DNA of 34,255 nt, from the NCBI RefSeq assembly GCF_900091315.1, contig NZ_FLSP01000088.1, forward strand, positions 1 through 34,255, given 5' to 3'. Source of the stretch: Streptomyces sp. DI166. GTDB taxonomy: Bacteria; Actinomycetota; Actinomycetes; Streptomycetales; Streptomycetaceae. The notes below the pieces were generated by a model. That model was not told the origin of the DNA. It worked only from the letters and a program-made list of their open reading frames with translations, and made no database searches. Shown here piece by piece: positions 14,676-21,787 of this stretch. Every line of letters begins with the position of its first letter. Positions within the stretch are counted from its first letter, which is position 1. Position numbers and translations under genes: made by a program.

Positions 14676-16127
14676 TCAGCCCTCCGCCCCGGCCCGCTCG
14701 TCGCGGCACAGCGCCAGGTACAGGCCCGCCGCCAGCGCGGTGCCGATGAACCAGGAGTACGGCGCCACGTCGCTGAAGGTCTTCACCAGCGCCAGCACCG
14801 CCGCGACCCCGGCCGCGGGCAGGAACGCCCACAGCGCCTTGGGGTTGACGCCCTTGCGGTAGTAGTAGCGCGAGCCGGGCTCGGCGCTGAAGAGCGCGTC
14901 GACGTCCACGCGGCCCCGCTTGACCAGGTAGTAGTCGACCATGATCACGCCGAACAGCGGGCCCAGGAAGGCGCCGAGGCCGCCCAGGAAGTAGTTGACG
15001 ACGGTCGGGTTGGAGAAGAGGTTCCAGGGGGTCACGGCCAGCGCCGCCACCGTGCTGATCAGTCCGCCGACCTTGAAGGTGATCTTCTGCGGCCAGACAT
15101 TGGCCAGGTCGTACGCCGGGGAGACGAAGTTGGCGACGATGTTGACGCCCATGGTGGCGATGGCGAAGGTCAGCGCCGCGAGCACCAGCACCCAGGTGTT
15201 GCCGACCTCGGCGACCAGTTCCGCCGGGTCGGTGATGGCCTCGCCGAACACCTCCAGCGAACCGGCGGTGACGATCACCGAGACCACCACGAAGGCGGTG
15301 GAGTTGATGGGCAGTCCCCAGAAGTTGCCGCGCTTGACCGTGCGGTAGTCGGGCGAGAAGCGGGAGAAGTCGCAGAAGTTGAGCATCAGCGTGCCGTAGG
15401 TGGCGAGCACCAGGCCGATCGCGCCGAACCACTGCCGCCACTGCTCGCCCACGGAGACCGGGTGCGGGGTGGAGGTCAGCGAGATCGTCCAGTCCGCCTT
15501 GGCCAGGATCCACACCGCCAGCGCGATCATCACCAGCCAGATCGCGGGACCGCAGAAGTCCTGGAACTTCCGTACCGACTCCATGCCCTGACTGATGATC
15601 AGCGCCTGGATCAGCCAGAGGGAGACGAAGGAGATCCAGCCGAGGGTGTCCAGGCCGAGGAAGGAGCTGTGGGTCCAGGACTCCAGGCCCGGCCAGGCGG
15701 CCAGCAGCATCACATTGACGGCGACGGAGGCCAGGTAGGTCTGGATCCCGTACCACATGATGGCGATCACGGCCCGGATCAGGGCGGGGATGTTGGCGCC
15801 CCAGACACCGAAGCTGATCCGGCTGACGACGGGGAAGGGCACGCCGTGGCGCTGGCCGATCTTCCCCATCCAGTTCATGCCGATGTAGATGAGCACGAAG
15901 CCGACGAGCAGCGAGGTGAAGACCTGCCACACGTTCATGCCGAGGACCAGCAGACCGGCGGCGAAGGTGTAGTTGCCGAGGTTGTGGACGTCGGACATCC
16001 ACAGGGCGAAGAGGTCGAAGACCTTCCAGTTCCGCTTGGCGGCGGGGGCGAGGTCTTCGTTGGTGAGCCGGGGATCGGGGACGAACACGGGGGTGCCGGT
16101 GGCTTCGGCACGGTCGGCGAGGGACAC
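14676..16127 (-). CDS. NCS1-family nucleobase/hydantoin/allantoin permease
   Basis: A 483-residue membrane protein. The GTG at 16127 has TGGAGG six bases upstream, so the open frame to 16520 is rejected. The NCS1 core is plain: NEDLAPAAKRNWKVFDLFALWMSDVHNLGNYTFAAGLL at the N-terminus, VVSRISFGVWGANIPALIRAVIAIMWYGIQTYL, NFCDFSRFSPDYRTVKRGNFWGLP, and FGVIMVDYYLVKRG toward the end, with about 12 hydrophobic segments. NCS1 carriers import cytosine, uracil, allantoin or hydantoins with H+ or Na+. The co-transcribed racemase-like gene makes a hydantoin or allantoin more likely. The divergent GntR gene and the palindrome at 16172-16187 suggest substrate-responsive repression. Confidence 0.9.
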   Translation of the reverse strand: MSLADRAEATGTPVFVPDPRLTNEDLAPAAKRNWKVFDLFALWMSDVHNLGNYTFAAGLLVLGMNVWQVFTSLLVGFVLIYIGMNWMGKIGQRHGVPFPVVSRISFGVWGANIPALIRAVIAIMWYGIQTYLASVAVNVMLLAAWPGLESWTHSSFLGLDTLGWISFVSLWLIQALIISQGMESVRKFQDFCGPAIWLVMIALAVWILAKADWTISLTSTPHPVSVGEQWRQWFGAIGLVLATYGTLMLNFCDFSRFSPDYRTVKRGNFWGLPINSTAFVVVSVIVTAGSLEVFGEAITDPAELVAEVGNTWVLVLAALTFAIATMGVNIVANFVSPAYDLANVWPQKITFKVGGLISTVAALAVTPWNLFSNPTVVNYFLGGLGAFLGPLFGVIMVDYYLVKRGRVDVDALFSAEPGSRYYYRKGVNPKALWAFLPAAGVAAVLALVKTFSDVAPYSWFIGTALAAGLYLALCRDERAGAEG

Positions 16128-16171
16128 GGGGCCTCCAGGAAGGGGGACGGAGGAGGACGCTTGGCAACCGC

Positions 16172-16187
16172 GTTTGGTATACCAAAC
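16172..16187. promoter_or_regulatory. Perfect 16-bp palindromic GntR-type operator
   Basis: GTTTGGTATACCAAAC is a perfect palindrome in the 151-base divergent spacer. Its TTGGTATACCAA core resembles sites bound by FCD-class GntR repressors, and the divergent gene encodes one. It overlaps the presumed -10 of the permease promoter (a TTGACG lies at 16205-16210 on the minus strand, 18 bases further upstream), which fits repression. Confidence 0.75.
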
Positions 16188-16278
16188 AACCGACATAGTC
16201 CCGCCGTCAACAGTTCGGGCGGATATCGCTGCCGTTAACGCTCCGTAAAAGCCCCCCGGAGTCGGCGAAGATGGCCCC

Positions 16279-16929
16279 ATGACGAAGATCGAACCCCTCG
16301 GCGCGGTACGCGAACGCGTCCTGGCCACGCTGCGGCAGGAGATCATCGCCGGCCGCCTCCGCCCCGGCGACCGACTGGTGGAGCGCGAACTGGCCGAGCG
16401 GTTCGGGGTCTCCCGGGTGCCGGTGCGCGAGGCGATCCGCGCGCTGGTCGCGGAGGGTTTCGTCCTCTTCGAGTCCGCCCGTCGCACGGTGGTCCGCCGG
16501 CTCACCCCGACCGACGTCAAGGAACTCTTCGAGCTGCGCGAGGCGCTGGAGGTCTACGCGGCCGGCCTGGCCGCCGACCGGGCCACCCCCGAGGCCCTGG
16601 CGGAGCTGCGCGAACTGCTGGAGACCGCCGCCACCGCCACCGAGGCCGACGACGCCGAGACGATCACCGACATCAACACCCGCTTCCACGACCGCATCCT
16701 CGCCATGGCGGGCAACAGCCTGCTGATCTCGGTCATGGAACCGGTCGACGGCCGCCTGCGCTGGCTGACCCGCCGCAACGAGGAGTGGCCCCAACTCCTC
16801 ACCGAGCACCGCGAGTTGTACGAGGCCATCGCCTCCGGCGACCCGGACCGGGCCCGCGCCCACGCCCTGAGCCACGTCCGCGCCAACTACGAGTCGACAG
16901 TGCGGCACCTGTTCGGCGACGGGGACTGA
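16279..16929 (+). CDS. GntR-family regulator with FCD domain
   Basis: A 216-residue regulator. The N-terminal winged helix-turn-helix has the classic GntR pattern: LRQEIIAGRLRPGDRLVERELAERFGVSRVPVREAIRAL and then VAEGFV, at residues 18-63. The C-terminal all-helical FCD ligand domain follows, with FELREALEVYAAGLA, the metal- or ligand-binding DINTRFHDRIL segment, and a late His in HRELYEAI and HALSHVRANYE. It is divergent from the permease/racemase operon and most likely represses it, and perhaps itself, at the palindrome between them, releasing when the transported compound or a breakdown product binds. The ATG has only a weak ribosome site. Confidence 0.9.
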   Translation: MTKIEPLGAVRERVLATLRQEIIAGRLRPGDRLVERELAERFGVSRVPVREAIRALVAEGFVLFESARRTVVRRLTPTDVKELFELREALEVYAAGLAADRATPEALAELRELLETAATATEADDAETITDINTRFHDRILAMAGNSLLISVMEPVDGRLRWLTRRNEEWPQLLTEHRELYEAIASGDPDRARAHALSHVRANYESTVRHLFGDGD

Positions 16930-16948
16930 GCACCGGCCCCGGGACCGC

Positions 16949-17332
16949 TCACGCGGCGCTCGTGAGCAGCCACCGCCAGCGTCGGCGCTCGGTGAAGAGG
17001 GTGACGACGGCCGTCAAGGTCACGAGTCCCGCCGCCCACGCGGGCCACACCGCCCACGAGGAGACCACGGCCGCGGCGATCTGGAGCAGCACCAGCAGGA
17101 TCGTGGCCCAGCCCGGCACCGCGACGATCACGTGCGCCTTGTCGCCCGGGGTGGAGAAGCATGTGGGAAGGCCGATCAGGAGCACCACCGACACCACGGC
17201 GAGCAGCCACGAGCAGCCGGCCAGCGCCCAGGGAGTCGCCACCCAGGCGACGAGTTCCACCGCGAAGCGCAGCGCGGACGCGGTGCGGTCGTCGGGTCGC
17301 GGCTGAATCGATTCCCCCACGGTCTCGGTCAC
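16949..17332 (-). CDS. YrdB/DUF2568-like membrane protein
   Basis: A 127-residue protein with four hydrophobic segments at about residues 22-38, 41-58, 72-98 and 100-114. The early RFAVELVAWVATPWALAG and the middle IGLPTCFSTPGDK motif resemble YrdB (DUF2568) proteins, small inner-membrane proteins of unknown function. It converges with the GntR gene (19 bases between stops). Upstream on its own strand lies the 29-bp tandem repeat that separates it from the uracil-DNA glycosylase gene, so its promoter may lie in that repeat region. Confidence 0.75.
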   Translation of the reverse strand: MTETVGESIQPRPDDRTASALRFAVELVAWVATPWALAGCSWLLAVVSVVLLIGLPTCFSTPGDKAHVIVAVPGWATILLVLLQIAAAVVSSWAVWPAWAAGLVTLTAVVTLFTERRRWRWLLTSAA

Positions 17333-17353
17333 CCGCGGACGATCTCACGGCCC

Positions 17354-17440
17354 ACGCCCGACGGCCAAGTGAGAAACGGTCCACGCCCGACGGCCAAGTG
17401 AGAAACGGCCCGCGCCCGACGGCCAAGTGAGAAACGGCGC
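17354..17440. repeat. 29-bp tandem repeat, three copies
   Basis: Copies lie at 17354-17382, 17383-17411 and 17412-17440. Each contains CGCCCGACGGCCAAGTGAG followed by AAACGG. The first two are identical; the third differs only at its first base and near its last two. The array fills the spacer between two minus-strand genes and ends exactly at the glycosylase stop codon (17441). There are no spacers, so it is not a CRISPR. Confidence 0.9.
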
Positions 17441-18127
17441 CTAGAGCAGCCCCGCTTCCCGCGCCGCCGACCGCAGCACCTCCCGCAGCATCTCCGGCGT
17501 CAGCCGGCCCGTGAAGGTGTTGCGCTGGCTGACGTGGAAGCAGCCGTGCAGGGTCAGGCCGTCCAGCGGCACGCGCGTGCCGTGGGCGAAGGCCGGGCGG
17601 GGTCTCGGCACCGTCCAGCCCGCCTCCGCCAGCGCGGGCAGCGCCGCCTGCCAGCCGAAGGCGCCGAGGACCACGACCGACCTCAGCGTGGGGCGCAGCA
17701 GGCGCAGCTCCCGTACCAGCCAGGGACGGCAGGTGTCGCGCTCGGCCGGGGTGGGTTTGTTGGCGGGCGGGGCGCAGTGGACCGGGGCGGTCACGCGGGT
17801 GCCGTACAGCTCCAGGCCGTCGCCCGCGGCGACGGAACCCGGCTGCGAGGCCAGCCCCACGTCGTACAGCGCCCGGTACAGCACATCGCCGGAGCGGTCC
17901 CCGGTGAACATCCGGCCCGTGCGGTTCCCGCCGTGCGCCGCAGGGGCGAGGCCGATGATCAGCAGCCGGGCGTCGGCGGGCCCGAAGCCCGGAACCGGGC
18001 GCCCCCAGTACGTCTCCCCTGCGAACGCCGCCCGCTTGGTGCGCGCCACCTCTTCCCGCCAGGCCACCAGCCGGGGGCAGGCTCCGCAGTCGGCGATCCG
18101 CCGGTCGAGGGCGGCGAGGGCGTCCAT
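17441..18127 (-). CDS. Uracil-DNA glycosylase, family 5 (UdgB-like)
   Basis: A 228-residue enzyme. Motif 1 is GLAPAAHGGNRTGRMFTGD (59-77), which has no catalytic Asp or Asn at the usual place, as expected in family 5. Motif 2 is HVSQRNTFTGR (198-208). Four Cys for an iron-sulfur cluster are at about 14, 17 (ADCGACPRL), 118 (VHCAPP) and 133 (DTCRPW). The enzyme removes uracil, and in this family hypoxanthine and other deaminated bases, from DNA to start base excision repair; such activity suits a GC-rich genome prone to cytosine deamination. The ATG at 18127 has GGTGGAG just upstream. The next gene, encoding an S4-domain protein, is divergent. Confidence 0.92.
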   Translation of the reverse strand: MDALAALDRRIADCGACPRLVAWREEVARTKRAAFAGETYWGRPVPGFGPADARLLIIGLAPAAHGGNRTGRMFTGDRSGDVLYRALYDVGLASQPGSVAAGDGLELYGTRVTAPVHCAPPANKPTPAERDTCRPWLVRELRLLRPTLRSVVVLGAFGWQAALPALAEAGWTVPRPRPAFAHGTRVPLDGLTLHGCFHVSQRNTFTGRLTPEMLREVLRSAAREAGLL

Positions 18128-18192
18128 GGCTCCACCGTAAGCCCCGCGAAAAGGCCAGGTCGGCCCGGCCGCCCAGCGGATAGGGTCGGGGC

Positions 18193-18666
18193 ATGGCTTC
18201 CGAAGCTTCCGAAGGTGACCAGGACAGGACGGCGGCCGCGGTGGCCGCCGCCGAGGCCGCGGCCCCGCAGGCCGGTGAGAGCGTGCGGGTGGACAGCTGG
18301 ATCTGGGCGGTACGCCTGATCAAGACCCGTTCGCTCGGCGCCGCCGCCTGCAAGGGCGGCCATGTCCGGGTGAACGGCGAGCGGGTCAAGCCCGCCCACT
18401 CCCTGCGCGTCGGCGACGAGGTACGGCTGCGGCACGAGAACCGGGAGCGGATCGTGGTGGTCAAGCGGCTGATCCGCAAGCGGGTCGGCGCCCCGGTCGC
18501 CGTCCAGTGCTACGTCGACAACTCCCCGCCGCCCCCGCCCCGCGAGGCGGTCGCCCCGGCCGGTGTCCGTGACCGCGGCGCGGGCCGCCCCACCAAGCGC
18601 GACCGCCGCGAACTGGACCGCCTGCGCGCGCTGGAGAAGGGCAGCAGCCGCCCCGGCCAGCGCTGA
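18193..18666 (+). CDS. S4-domain RNA-binding protein (Hsp15-like)
   Basis: A 157-residue protein. After a 30-residue Ala/Glu-rich lead comes an S4 RNA-binding domain at about residues 31-90: VRVDSWIWAVRLIKTRSLGAAACKGGHVRVNGERVKPAHSLRVGDEVRLR. This is the pattern of Hsp15/YrfH-like and RluB-type S4 modules. Hsp15 binds stalled large ribosomal subunits carrying nascent chains, and a similar role is plausible. The C-terminal third is Pro-rich, then strongly basic (GRPTKRDRRELDRLRALEK). The start ATG has only a weak GGG-rich site upstream. A strong hairpin follows the gene, between it and the convergent DoxX gene. Confidence 0.87.
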   Translation: MASEASEGDQDRTAAAVAAAEAAAPQAGESVRVDSWIWAVRLIKTRSLGAAACKGGHVRVNGERVKPAHSLRVGDEVRLRHENRERIVVVKRLIRKRVGAPVAVQCYVDNSPPPPPREAVAPAGVRDRGAGRPTKRDRRELDRLRALEKGSSRPGQR

Positions 18667-18693
18667 CGGCTCCCACGCCGACGGCTCCCACGC
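18666..18693. repeat. Short tandem duplication after the S4 gene
   Basis: ACGGCTCCCACGC occurs at 18666-18678 and 18681-18693 (15-bp period), beginning in the last base of the stop codon. It looks like a recent slippage duplication. Confidence 0.6.
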
Positions 18694-18702
18694 GTGCGGC
18701 GG

Positions 18703-18734
18703 CGGCCGTGTCCGGTCGATTCCGGGCACGGCCG
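18703..18734. terminator. Strong bidirectional terminator hairpin
   Basis: CGGCCGTGTCCGG (18703-18715) pairs with CCGGGCACGGCCG (18722-18734) over 13 positions, with one G-U and a 6-base loop. It lies between the convergent S4-protein and DoxX genes and can serve both. Confidence 0.8.
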
Positions 18735-18754
18735 TCGCCGTACGCGCACCCGCC

Positions 18755-19198
18755 TCACGGGCGGCGCGCCACCAGCCGCAGCAGGTCGGCGTTGGAACCG
18801 CGCCGCGCCCAGGCGATCAGCGCCAGCGGGACGATCAGGATGAGCGGCGTGGCCGCGTTCTCGCCGTCGAAGGCGGTCAGCGAGACGACGAACGCGCCGG
18901 CCATCAGCCCGCTCAGCGCGATCGCCGCCACCGACTGGAGCACCGGGATCAACAGGGCCACGGCTCCGGCGAGTTCGAGCGCGCCGATGGTGTACATACC
19001 GGTGCTGCCCCAGCCCAGTTCGTCGAAGACCTCGGCCGCCGAGGAGTGCCCGATCAGCTTCGGCAGCGCGCTGGCGATGCCGTAGAACAGCGCGAGCACG
19101 ATCTGCAGGGCGCGCAGCGCGATCCGGGCCCGGCGCCCCCGCGCGGTGGCGGACTCGGCGACGACGGGGGCGGCGGCGGGAGCGGTGGTCTCGGACAT
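18755..19198 (-). CDS. DoxX-family membrane protein
   Basis: A 147-residue protein starting at ATG 19198 with AGGAG ten bases upstream; the open frame to 19450 is not needed. Four hydrophobic segments lie at about 28-46, 68-88, 93-110 and 118-132. The family-like features are LFYGIASALPKLIG followed by GALELAGAVALLIPVL, as in DoxX/DoxD-like proteins. Some family members are linked to redox or thiol stress functions; the role here is unknown. The N-terminal 20 residues are Ala/Thr-rich and cytoplasmic. Confidence 0.83.
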   Translation of the reverse strand: MSETTAPAAAPVVAESATARGRRARIALRALQIVLALFYGIASALPKLIGHSSAAEVFDELGWGSTGMYTIGALELAGAVALLIPVLQSVAAIALSGLMAGAFVVSLTAFDGENAATPLILIVPLALIAWARRGSNADLLRLVARRP

Positions 19199-19341
19199 CG
19201 GTCGGTCTCCTGTGATCGGCGTTTGTGTCGCGGTCACAGGGATAGACGGTGGGTCACGGCGGAACTCATCGCCGCACGCGCCCCGTTTTTGGCGCGCCCC
19301 GCCGCCAGGAGTACGGTCCGAGAGGAGGAGTGGTGTTTTCG

Positions 19342-19602
19342 ATGCGTACCGGCAGTGAACCCACGACCGCGCGCAGTCCGCTGCGCACGCGGTTCTGGCT
19401 GAGCGTGTGGGGGCTGGTCTGGGCGGTCTTCGGCACCGTGGCCTTCGCACTCGCCGGCCGTACGGGCTGGGCAGTGGCCTGCGGAGTCCTCGCGCTGATC
19501 GTGGCCGTGGACATGACCTTCATCGTGCGGCACATCCGCCAGGGCCCGCACTACCAGCCGGGCCCCGACATCCCCCCGTACAACCCGCCCGAGGACCGCT
19601 GA
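19342..19602 (+). CDS. Small membrane protein, two TM segments
   Basis: An 86-residue protein with two hydrophobic segments (about 19-38 and 42-61) and a short Pro-rich tail (GPDIPPYNPPEDR). AGAGGAGGAG at 19321-19330 is the ribosome site. The ATG at 19342 is 11 bases from it; an in-frame GTG at 19333 is a closer alternative that would add three residues. It resembles small conserved actinobacterial membrane proteins without a known role. It is divergent from DoxX and convergent with the TPR gene (25 bases between stops). Confidence 0.72.
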   Translation: MRTGSEPTTARSPLRTRFWLSVWGLVWAVFGTVAFALAGRTGWAVACGVLALIVAVDMTFIVRHIRQGPHYQPGPDIPPYNPPEDR

Positions 19603-19627
19603 TCCCCGTGACCCCGGGAGAGCCGGT

Positions 19628-20008
19628 TCAGGCGTCGAAGCGTGCCGCCCTGCGGTACTGGGGGTTCGGGTCGAGCGCGGCCGCCAGCCGGAAGTGCCGT
19701 ACGGCCTGCTCGTCGCGGCCCTGCCGCTCGTAGGTGCGGGCGAGTGCGAAGTGCGCGAAGGCGTTGTCCGGCTCGCGCTCCAGGACGATGGTGAACTCCA
19801 GCTCGGCGGGCCGCAGTTGGGCGGCCGCGAAGAAGGCGCGGGCGCGCAGCAGTCGCGCGGCGGTGTTCTCGGGGTGCGCGGCGATGACACCGTCCAGCAG
19901 CTTCACCGCGCCCCGCGGGTCCCGTGCGTTGAGCAGTTGCTCGGCGGCACGGAAGTCGATGACATGGGTCTCCGGAGTACGTCCGGTGGAACCGCTGATC
20001 TCGGGCAC
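19628..20008 (-). CDS. Tetratricopeptide repeat protein
   Basis: A 126-residue soluble protein made of about three TPR units: RAAEQLLNARDPRGAVKLLDGVIAAHPEN (19-47), TAARLLRARAFFAAAQLRPAELEFTIVLEREPDN (48-81) and AFAHFALARTYERQGRDEQAVRHFRLAAALDPN (82-114). The third fits the consensus best, with Ala/Gly/Pro at the canonical positions. TPRs mediate protein-protein contacts; the partner is unknown. The start GTG at 20008 has GAAGGA seven to eight bases upstream. It lies 49 bases downstream of coaE on the same strand and may be co-transcribed with it. Confidence 0.85.
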   Translation of the reverse strand: MPEISGSTGRTPETHVIDFRAAEQLLNARDPRGAVKLLDGVIAAHPENTAARLLRARAFFAAAQLRPAELEFTIVLEREPDNAFAHFALARTYERQGRDEQAVRHFRLAAALDPNPQYRRAARFDA

Positions 20009-20057
20009 GGCAGAATCCTTCCCTCACTGCCGGGATCAACGCCCGGACGCGGGGCCG

Positions 20058-20660
20058 CTATTCCTCGGCCGCCCGGCGCCGCAGTTCCTCCCACACCTCG
20101 CGGACCCGCTGCCGGAGCTGTTCGAGGGGGACGTCGTTGTCGATGACGATGTCCGCGATCTCCCGGCGCTTCTCGCGGGTGGCCTGGGCGGCCATCCGGG
20201 CGCGGGCGTCCTCCTCGGTCATCCCGCGCAGCCGTACCAGCCGGTCGAGCTGGGTCTCCTCGTCCGCGTCGACGACGACCACGAGGTCGTACAGCGGCGC
20301 CAGCCCGTTCTCGGTGAGCAGCGGTACGTCGTGCACGACCACGGCGTCCTCGGCCGCGGCCTGCTCCAGCTCGCGGGAGCGCTCGCCGACGAGGGGGTGC
20401 ACGATCCTGTTCAGCACCGCCAGCTTCTCGGGGTCGGCGAACACGACGGAGCCCAGCCTGGGCCGGTCCAGGCTCCCGTCCGGCGCGAGCACGTCCTCGC
20501 CGAACGCGTCCACGACCGCCGCGAGGCCGGGCGTGCCCGGTGCCACGACCTCCCGTGCGATACGGTCCGCGTCGATCAGCACGGCACCGCACTCCACGAG
20601 GAGCCGTGACACCTCGCTCTTCCCGGCCCCGATACCGCCGGTCAACCCCACTTTCAGCAT
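20058..20660 (-). CDS. coaE: Dephospho-CoA kinase
   Basis: A 200-residue P-loop kinase that phosphorylates the 3' hydroxyl of dephospho-CoA, the last step of CoA synthesis. Visible features are the Walker A GLTGGIGAGKS at residues 5-15, DADRIAREVVAPGTPGLAAVVDAFG (substrate-binding region), HPLVGERSR, VVVHDVPLLTENGL (the PLL-E motif) and RDQ-like IDND near the end. Unlike mycobacterial CoaE it lacks a C-terminal UPF0157 extension. The ATG at 20660 has no obvious Shine-Dalgarno site. The PAC2 gene lies 31 bases upstream on the same strand, so expression probably depends on that transcript. Confidence 0.95.
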   Translation of the reverse strand: MLKVGLTGGIGAGKSEVSRLLVECGAVLIDADRIAREVVAPGTPGLAAVVDAFGEDVLAPDGSLDRPRLGSVVFADPEKLAVLNRIVHPLVGERSRELEQAAAEDAVVVHDVPLLTENGLAPLYDLVVVVDADEETQLDRLVRLRGMTEEDARARMAAQATREKRREIADIVIDNDVPLEQLRQRVREVWEELRRRAAEE

Positions 20661-20691
20661 GGAGCAGAGCTTAGGGCCTGCCGCTCGGGCG

Positions 20692-21630
20692 TCAGTTGTC
20701 GCCTTCCCGCTCCGCCAGGAACCGCTCGAACTCGCGGCCGATCTCGTCCGCCGACGGGATGTCCACGGGCTCGGCGAGCATGTTGCCCCGGGTCTCGGCC
20801 CCGGCCGCCGCGTCGTACTGGTGCTCAAGGCCCTGGACCAGCGCCACCAGCTCCTCGTCGCCCTCCTGGATCTGCCGGTCGATCTCGGTCTGGGTGCGGT
20901 GGGCCTCGGTGCGCAGCGCGTGGGCGACTCCGGGCAGGACCAGGCCGGTGGCGGCCGTGATGGCCTCCAGGACGGTCAGGGCCGCGTCCGGGTACGGGGA
21001 ACGAGCCACGTAGTGCGGCACGTGCGCGGCGACGCCGAGGACCTCGTGGCCGGCCTCCATCAGCCGGTACTCCAGCAGCGAGGCCGCGCTGCCGGGCACC
21101 TGGGCCTCCTCGAAGGGGCTGCGGTAGCCGGGGACCAGGTCGGTGCGGTTGCCGTGCGGGGTGAGGCCCACGGGACGGGTGTGCGGGACGCCCATGGGGA
21201 TGCCGTGGAAGTTCACCGAGAGCCGCACGCCGAGCCGCTCCACGATCTGCTGGACCGCGGCGGCGAAGCGCTCCCACTCCACGTCCGGCTCGGGTCCGGA
21301 CAGCAGCAGGAAGGGGGCGCCGGTGGCGTCCTGGACGAGTCGTACCTCGATGGCCGGGACCTCGTAGGCGGTCCAGCGGTCGCGCTTGAACGTCAGCAAC
21401 GGTCGGCGGGCCCGGTAGTCCACCAGCCGGTCGTGGTCGAACCGGGCGACGACCTGGTGGGGCAGTGAGTCGAGCAGCCGGTCGACGATCTGGTCGCCGG
21501 TCTCACCCGCGTCGATGTATCCGTCGAAGTGGTAGAGCATGACAAGGCCCGCCGACTCCTGTGCCAAGGCCATGTCGACGACGGCCAGGCCCTTCGGCTC
21601 CCATGCGTACAAACCTTGCGGATCAAGCAC
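20692..21630 (-). CDS. PAC2 (proteasome assembly chaperone-like) family protein
   Basis: A 312-residue protein of the actinobacterial PAC2 family: YHFDGYIDAGETGDQIVDRLLD (about 33-54), LLSGPEPDVEWERFAAAVQQIVERLGV (108-134), NFHGIPMGVPHTRPVGLTPHGN (139-160), and SLLEYRLMEAGHEVLGVAAHVPHYVARSPYPDAALTVLEAI (184-224). Archaeal and eukaryotic relatives help assemble proteasomes. The function of these bacterial members is not settled. The GTG at 21630 has GGAGG about 11 bases upstream. It lies downstream of rpsA, beyond a strong terminator, and upstream of coaE. Confidence 0.9.
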   Translation of the reverse strand: MLDPQGLYAWEPKGLAVVDMALAQESAGLVMLYHFDGYIDAGETGDQIVDRLLDSLPHQVVARFDHDRLVDYRARRPLLTFKRDRWTAYEVPAIEVRLVQDATGAPFLLLSGPEPDVEWERFAAAVQQIVERLGVRLSVNFHGIPMGVPHTRPVGLTPHGNRTDLVPGYRSPFEEAQVPGSAASLLEYRLMEAGHEVLGVAAHVPHYVARSPYPDAALTVLEAITAATGLVLPGVAHALRTEAHRTQTEIDRQIQEGDEELVALVQGLEHQYDAAAGAETRGNMLAEPVDIPSADEIGREFERFLAEREGDN

Positions 21631-21723
21631 AGTGACCGCTCCTCCTTGTGTTCCCTACCCACAACGCCCTTGCGGGCGTGGGCATTCCCGGCGGAGACGG
21701 CAGCCGTGATCTTCACGGACAGC

Positions 21724-21761
21724 ACTGAGGGGCCGTACCCCGGAAGGTACGGCCCCTCAGT
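21724..21761 (-). terminator. rpsA terminator hairpin
   Basis: ACTGAGGGGCCGTACC (21724-21739) and its exact complement (21746-21761) make a perfect 16-bp stem with a 6-base loop, 26 bases after the rpsA stop. It separates rpsA from the PAC2-coaE genes. Confidence 0.88.
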
Positions 21762-21787
21762 CAGGAGCTAGTGCTGCTCAGCGAGCG

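Noticed and set aside
14580..16238. A 552-residue open frame antisense to the NCS1 permease.
   Set aside because: Biased Asp/Gly/His/Gln composition without motifs; the permease is certain on the opposite strand.
17354..17440. CRISPR-like 29-bp repeats.
   Set aside because: The copies are directly adjacent with no spacers, and no cas genes are present.
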